A stretch of DNA of 64,000 nucleotides. It comes from Sphingobacterium endophyticum. GTDB taxonomy: Bacteria; Bacteroidota; Bacteroidia; Sphingobacteriales; Sphingobacteriaceae. Of this stretch, positions 63,824 through 64,000 are shown piece after piece. How positions within the stretch are numbered: the first letter of the stretch is position 1; every line of letters begins with the position of its first letter. A program made the translations under genes and the position numbers. The stretch spans positions 310,001 to 374,000 of the forward strand of contig NZ_SMMI01000004.1 in assembly GCF_009733535.1 (NCBI RefSeq), in the 5' to 3' direction. The notes below the pieces were generated by a model. It did no database searches, had not been told where the DNA came from, and worked only from the letters and a program-made list of their open reading frames with translations.

Positions 63824-64000
63824 ATGAAAAACTCAATTAACCTTCTCCGGTTACTATTGATTTCATTTGTCCTCATTCAATCTGTATATGCCCAACAGAT
63901 TACTAATCCTAAGGCGCATTTCGGTTTTAACATTGGCGATGATTACCAATTAGCAACCTTCACCCAAACTGAAAAATACTTCAAAAAGCTAGATCTTGAG
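63824..64000 (+). CDS. M14 family zinc carboxypeptidase, N-terminal fragment
   Basis: 59 codons to the window edge, from the ATG at 63824. A signal peptide ending VYAQ (about 1-24), then NPKAHFGFNIGDDYQLATFT, the opening of the large (about 850-residue) Bacteroidota M14 peptidases. Zinc ligands lie beyond the edge, so activity is not shown. The assignment rests on this short stretch. Confidence 0.7.
   Translation, partial: MKNSINLLRLLLISFVLIQSVYAQQITNPKAHFGFNIGDDYQLATFTQTEKYFKKLDLE

Overview
The window is a stretch of chromosome from a member of the Bacteroidota, most likely the family Sphingobacteriaceae (Sphingobacterium- or Pedobacter-like). The evidence is the AT-rich sequence, A-rich translation starts without clear Shine-Dalgarno sites, several TAnnTTTG-type -7 promoter elements, a SusC/SusD pair, a nadK-uppS-bamA-ompH-ompH cluster and a probable glsA/glsB glycine-lipid pair. 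No rRNA, CRISPR array, insertion sequence, integrase or phage gene was seen. Three tRNA genes are present: Leu-GAG and two identical Asn-GTT. A chloramphenicol-acetyltransferase-like gene is cut by the left edge and an M14 carboxypeptidase gene by the right edge.

Layout: 0-15 kb is mostly core genes: a VanX-type dipeptidase, dnaB, an SDR/YqeY/ElaA run, the two lipid acyltransferases, then CBS-nadK-uppS-bamA-ompH-ompH for NADP supply, undecaprenyl carrier and outer-membrane assembly. 14-20 kb is redox: a GMC flavoprotein, a membrane Fe-S/CCG pair and an exported FAD oxidoreductase. 20-32 kb holds tRNA-Leu, ppx, a Gfo/Idh/MocA enzyme, a lipoprotein, ppc, a FUSC membrane protein overlapping a YpdA-type disulfide reductase, a TetR regulator divergent from murB, an ECF sigma factor and a PfkB kinase. 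32.5-44 kb is a sugar-use block: xylB-xylA read leftward, and SusC-SusD-DUF1080-Gfo/Idh/MocA read rightward. It is bracketed by two identical, same-orientation tRNA-Asn genes. 44-64 kb holds mgtE, a large unfamiliar metalloprotease-like outer-membrane protein, pgk, sppA, folK-Hpt, pssA, rho, a FucP-type sugar transporter with a BadF-type kinase, a UPF0173 hydrolase with YbaB, an acidic Glu-rich protein, tdk, and a second BadF-type kinase with a peroxidase.

How it fits together: in the sugar block SusC/SusD would import an oligosaccharide. The two-domain DUF1080 protein and the exported Gfo/Idh/MocA protein would open it by the 3-keto-glycoside route, and XylA/XylB would pass released xylose to the pentose phosphate pathway; the substrate is inference. 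Most attractive for follow-up are the 946-residue protein with an HELRH zinc motif, propeller-like middle and beta-barrel-like C-terminus; the tRNA-Asn-bracketed block; phased heptamer repeats running into the 3' ends of dnaB and pgk; a DnaA-box cluster beside dnaB; and two long inverted repeats between divergent genes.
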